From: Oscillospiraceae bacterium
GTDB lineage: Bacteria > Bacillota > Clostridia > Oscillospirales > Oscillospiraceae
DNA: 8,734 nt
Direction of reading: 5' to 3'
NCBI GenBank assembly: GCA_017538775.1
Contig: JAFYIF010000284.1
Location: 1 to 8,734 of the forward strand
Shown here: in pieces, positions 7,972 to 8,734 of the stretch
Layout: each line of letters starts with the position of its first letter
Numbering within the stretch: position 1 is the stretch's first letter
Program-made: the position numbers and the translations under genes
Notes under the pieces: model-generated
Database searches by the model: none
What the model saw: only the letters and a program-made list of their open reading frames with translations
What the model was told of the DNA's origin: nothing

Positions 7972-8734
7972 TCACCAGGCGTCCGCGCCCTCCTGCTCCG
8001 GGATGACCGCTTTCAGCGCCTCGATGGCGCATTCGATCATGCCGTCGTCCGGCTCCCGGGTGGTGAGGTGCTGGGTCATCTTGCCGGGCCAGGCCGCCAC
8101 GCGCGCGATGGGATTCGTGTCGTGGCCGCCCACCCAGCGGTTCAGCTCATAGGTCAGGGAGACGATCAGGGGCAGGATGATGAGCTTGGCCAGCACCCGC
8201 ACCAGGGCGGCGGCCAGCTTGGGCAGGGCCGCGATGCCGGGGATCAGGCTCAGCACCCAGGTCATCACGGAGACCAGCAGAATGGCGATCAGCATGGTCA
8301 CCACCAGGAAGCTGGTGCCGCAGCGGGGGTGGAAGCGGCTCTGCTCCCGCACGTTCTCCACCGTCAGCTCCAGGCGCTTTTCATAGCAGAAGATGCTCTT
8401 GTGTTCCGCGCCGTGGTAGGCGAACAGGCGTTTGACCTCCGGCATCCTTGTCACCAGCCAGAGATAGGCGATGAAGATGACGATACGGATCAGCCCTTCC
8501 AGCACGCAGCGCAGCACCAGGTGCATCTCCGACGGCAGCAGCTCAAACAGCAGGGCGGGCAGCAGGACGAACAGGCCCACCGCCAGCAGCACGCCCAGCA
8601 CCAGGGCCACGCCGATCACCGCTTTTTCCGCCTTTTCGCTGCCCAGCTTGCGTTCCAGCCAGAGGTCCAGCTTGCTGGGCTCCTCCTGCTCCTCCTCCGG
8701 GAGCTGCTCGGCCGACCAGGTCAGGGCGCGCATC
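7972..8734 (-). CDS. DUF1385 (YqhQ-type) membrane protein, 5' end outside the window
   Basis: Family of uncharacterised multi-pass membrane proteins; no biochemical role can be given. About 253 residues are visible. Family signatures are AYHGAEHKSIFCYE (105-118 of the visible part) and HPRCGTSF (135-142), followed by NRWVGGHDTN. Hydrophobic segments lie at about 38-66, 73-95, 142-170 and 176-195, with the conserved His/Cys-rich loop between the second and third. The frame is open to the right edge; the Met at 8733 is probably internal, because Bacillus YqhQ is about 60 residues longer and has a conserved N-terminus (a GGQAVxEGVM block) not seen here. A run of acidic residues (EEEQEE, 13-18) precedes the first visible span. 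It lies 58 nt ahead of prmC in the same direction, so is likely in the same operon. Confidence 0.9.
   Translation of the reverse strand, partial: MRALTWSAEQLPEEEQEEPSKLDLWLERKLGSEKAEKAVIGVALVLGVLLAVGLFVLLPALLFELLPSEMHLVLRCVLEGLIRIVIFIAYLWLVTRMPEVKRLFAYHGAEHKSIFCYEKRLELTVENVREQSRFHPRCGTSFLVVTMLIAILLVSVMTWVLSLIPGIAALPKLAAALVRVLAKLIILPLIVSLTYELNRWVGGHDTNPIARVAAWPGKMTQHLTTREPDDGMIECAIEALKAVIPEQEGADAW

Overview
The window is a GC-rich stretch of chromosome from a low-GC-phylum-type bacterium (Firmicutes). A high-GC member of the Clostridia, such as an Oscillospiraceae/Ruminococcaceae-type gut anaerobe, fits best. This is inferred from the T-box leader in front of cysE-cysS, the YqhQ-type DUF1385 gene next to prmC, strong Shine-Dalgarno sites and Firmicute-like protein sequences. 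The species cannot be fixed from the sequence alone.

Every convincing gene lies on the minus strand, so transcription runs from the right edge to the left. In that order: a DUF1385 membrane protein (5' end outside the window), prmC, recA, recX, a DpnI-family restriction endonuclease, rimO and pgsA. The genes are packed tightly. recA/recX overlap by 11 nt, recX/dpnI and rimO/pgsA overlap as ATGA, and the remaining gaps are 19-58 nt, so this looks like one transcription unit. It mixes translation accessories (PrmC methylates release factors, RimO modifies ribosomal protein S12), recombination (RecA and its modulator RecX) and phospholipid synthesis (PgsA).

A near-perfect housekeeping promoter overlaps the pgsA stop codon and starts a second unit: a T-box riboswitch leader, cysE (serine acetyltransferase) and cysS (cysteinyl-tRNA synthetase). 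cysE and cysS also overlap as ATGA. Uncharged tRNA-Cys would be expected to raise both cysteine synthesis and tRNA charging. Downstream of cysS, bases 1-255 hold no gene but contain a degenerate tandem array of palindromic repeats.

The most notable item is the DpnI homologue. It has the DpnI catalytic residues at identical positions and a markedly lower GC content than its neighbours, yet it sits cleanly in frame-coupled order between recX and rimO with no methyltransferase beside it. No wholly unknown system is evident; the accessory interest centres on this endonuclease, the T-box leader and the repeat array.
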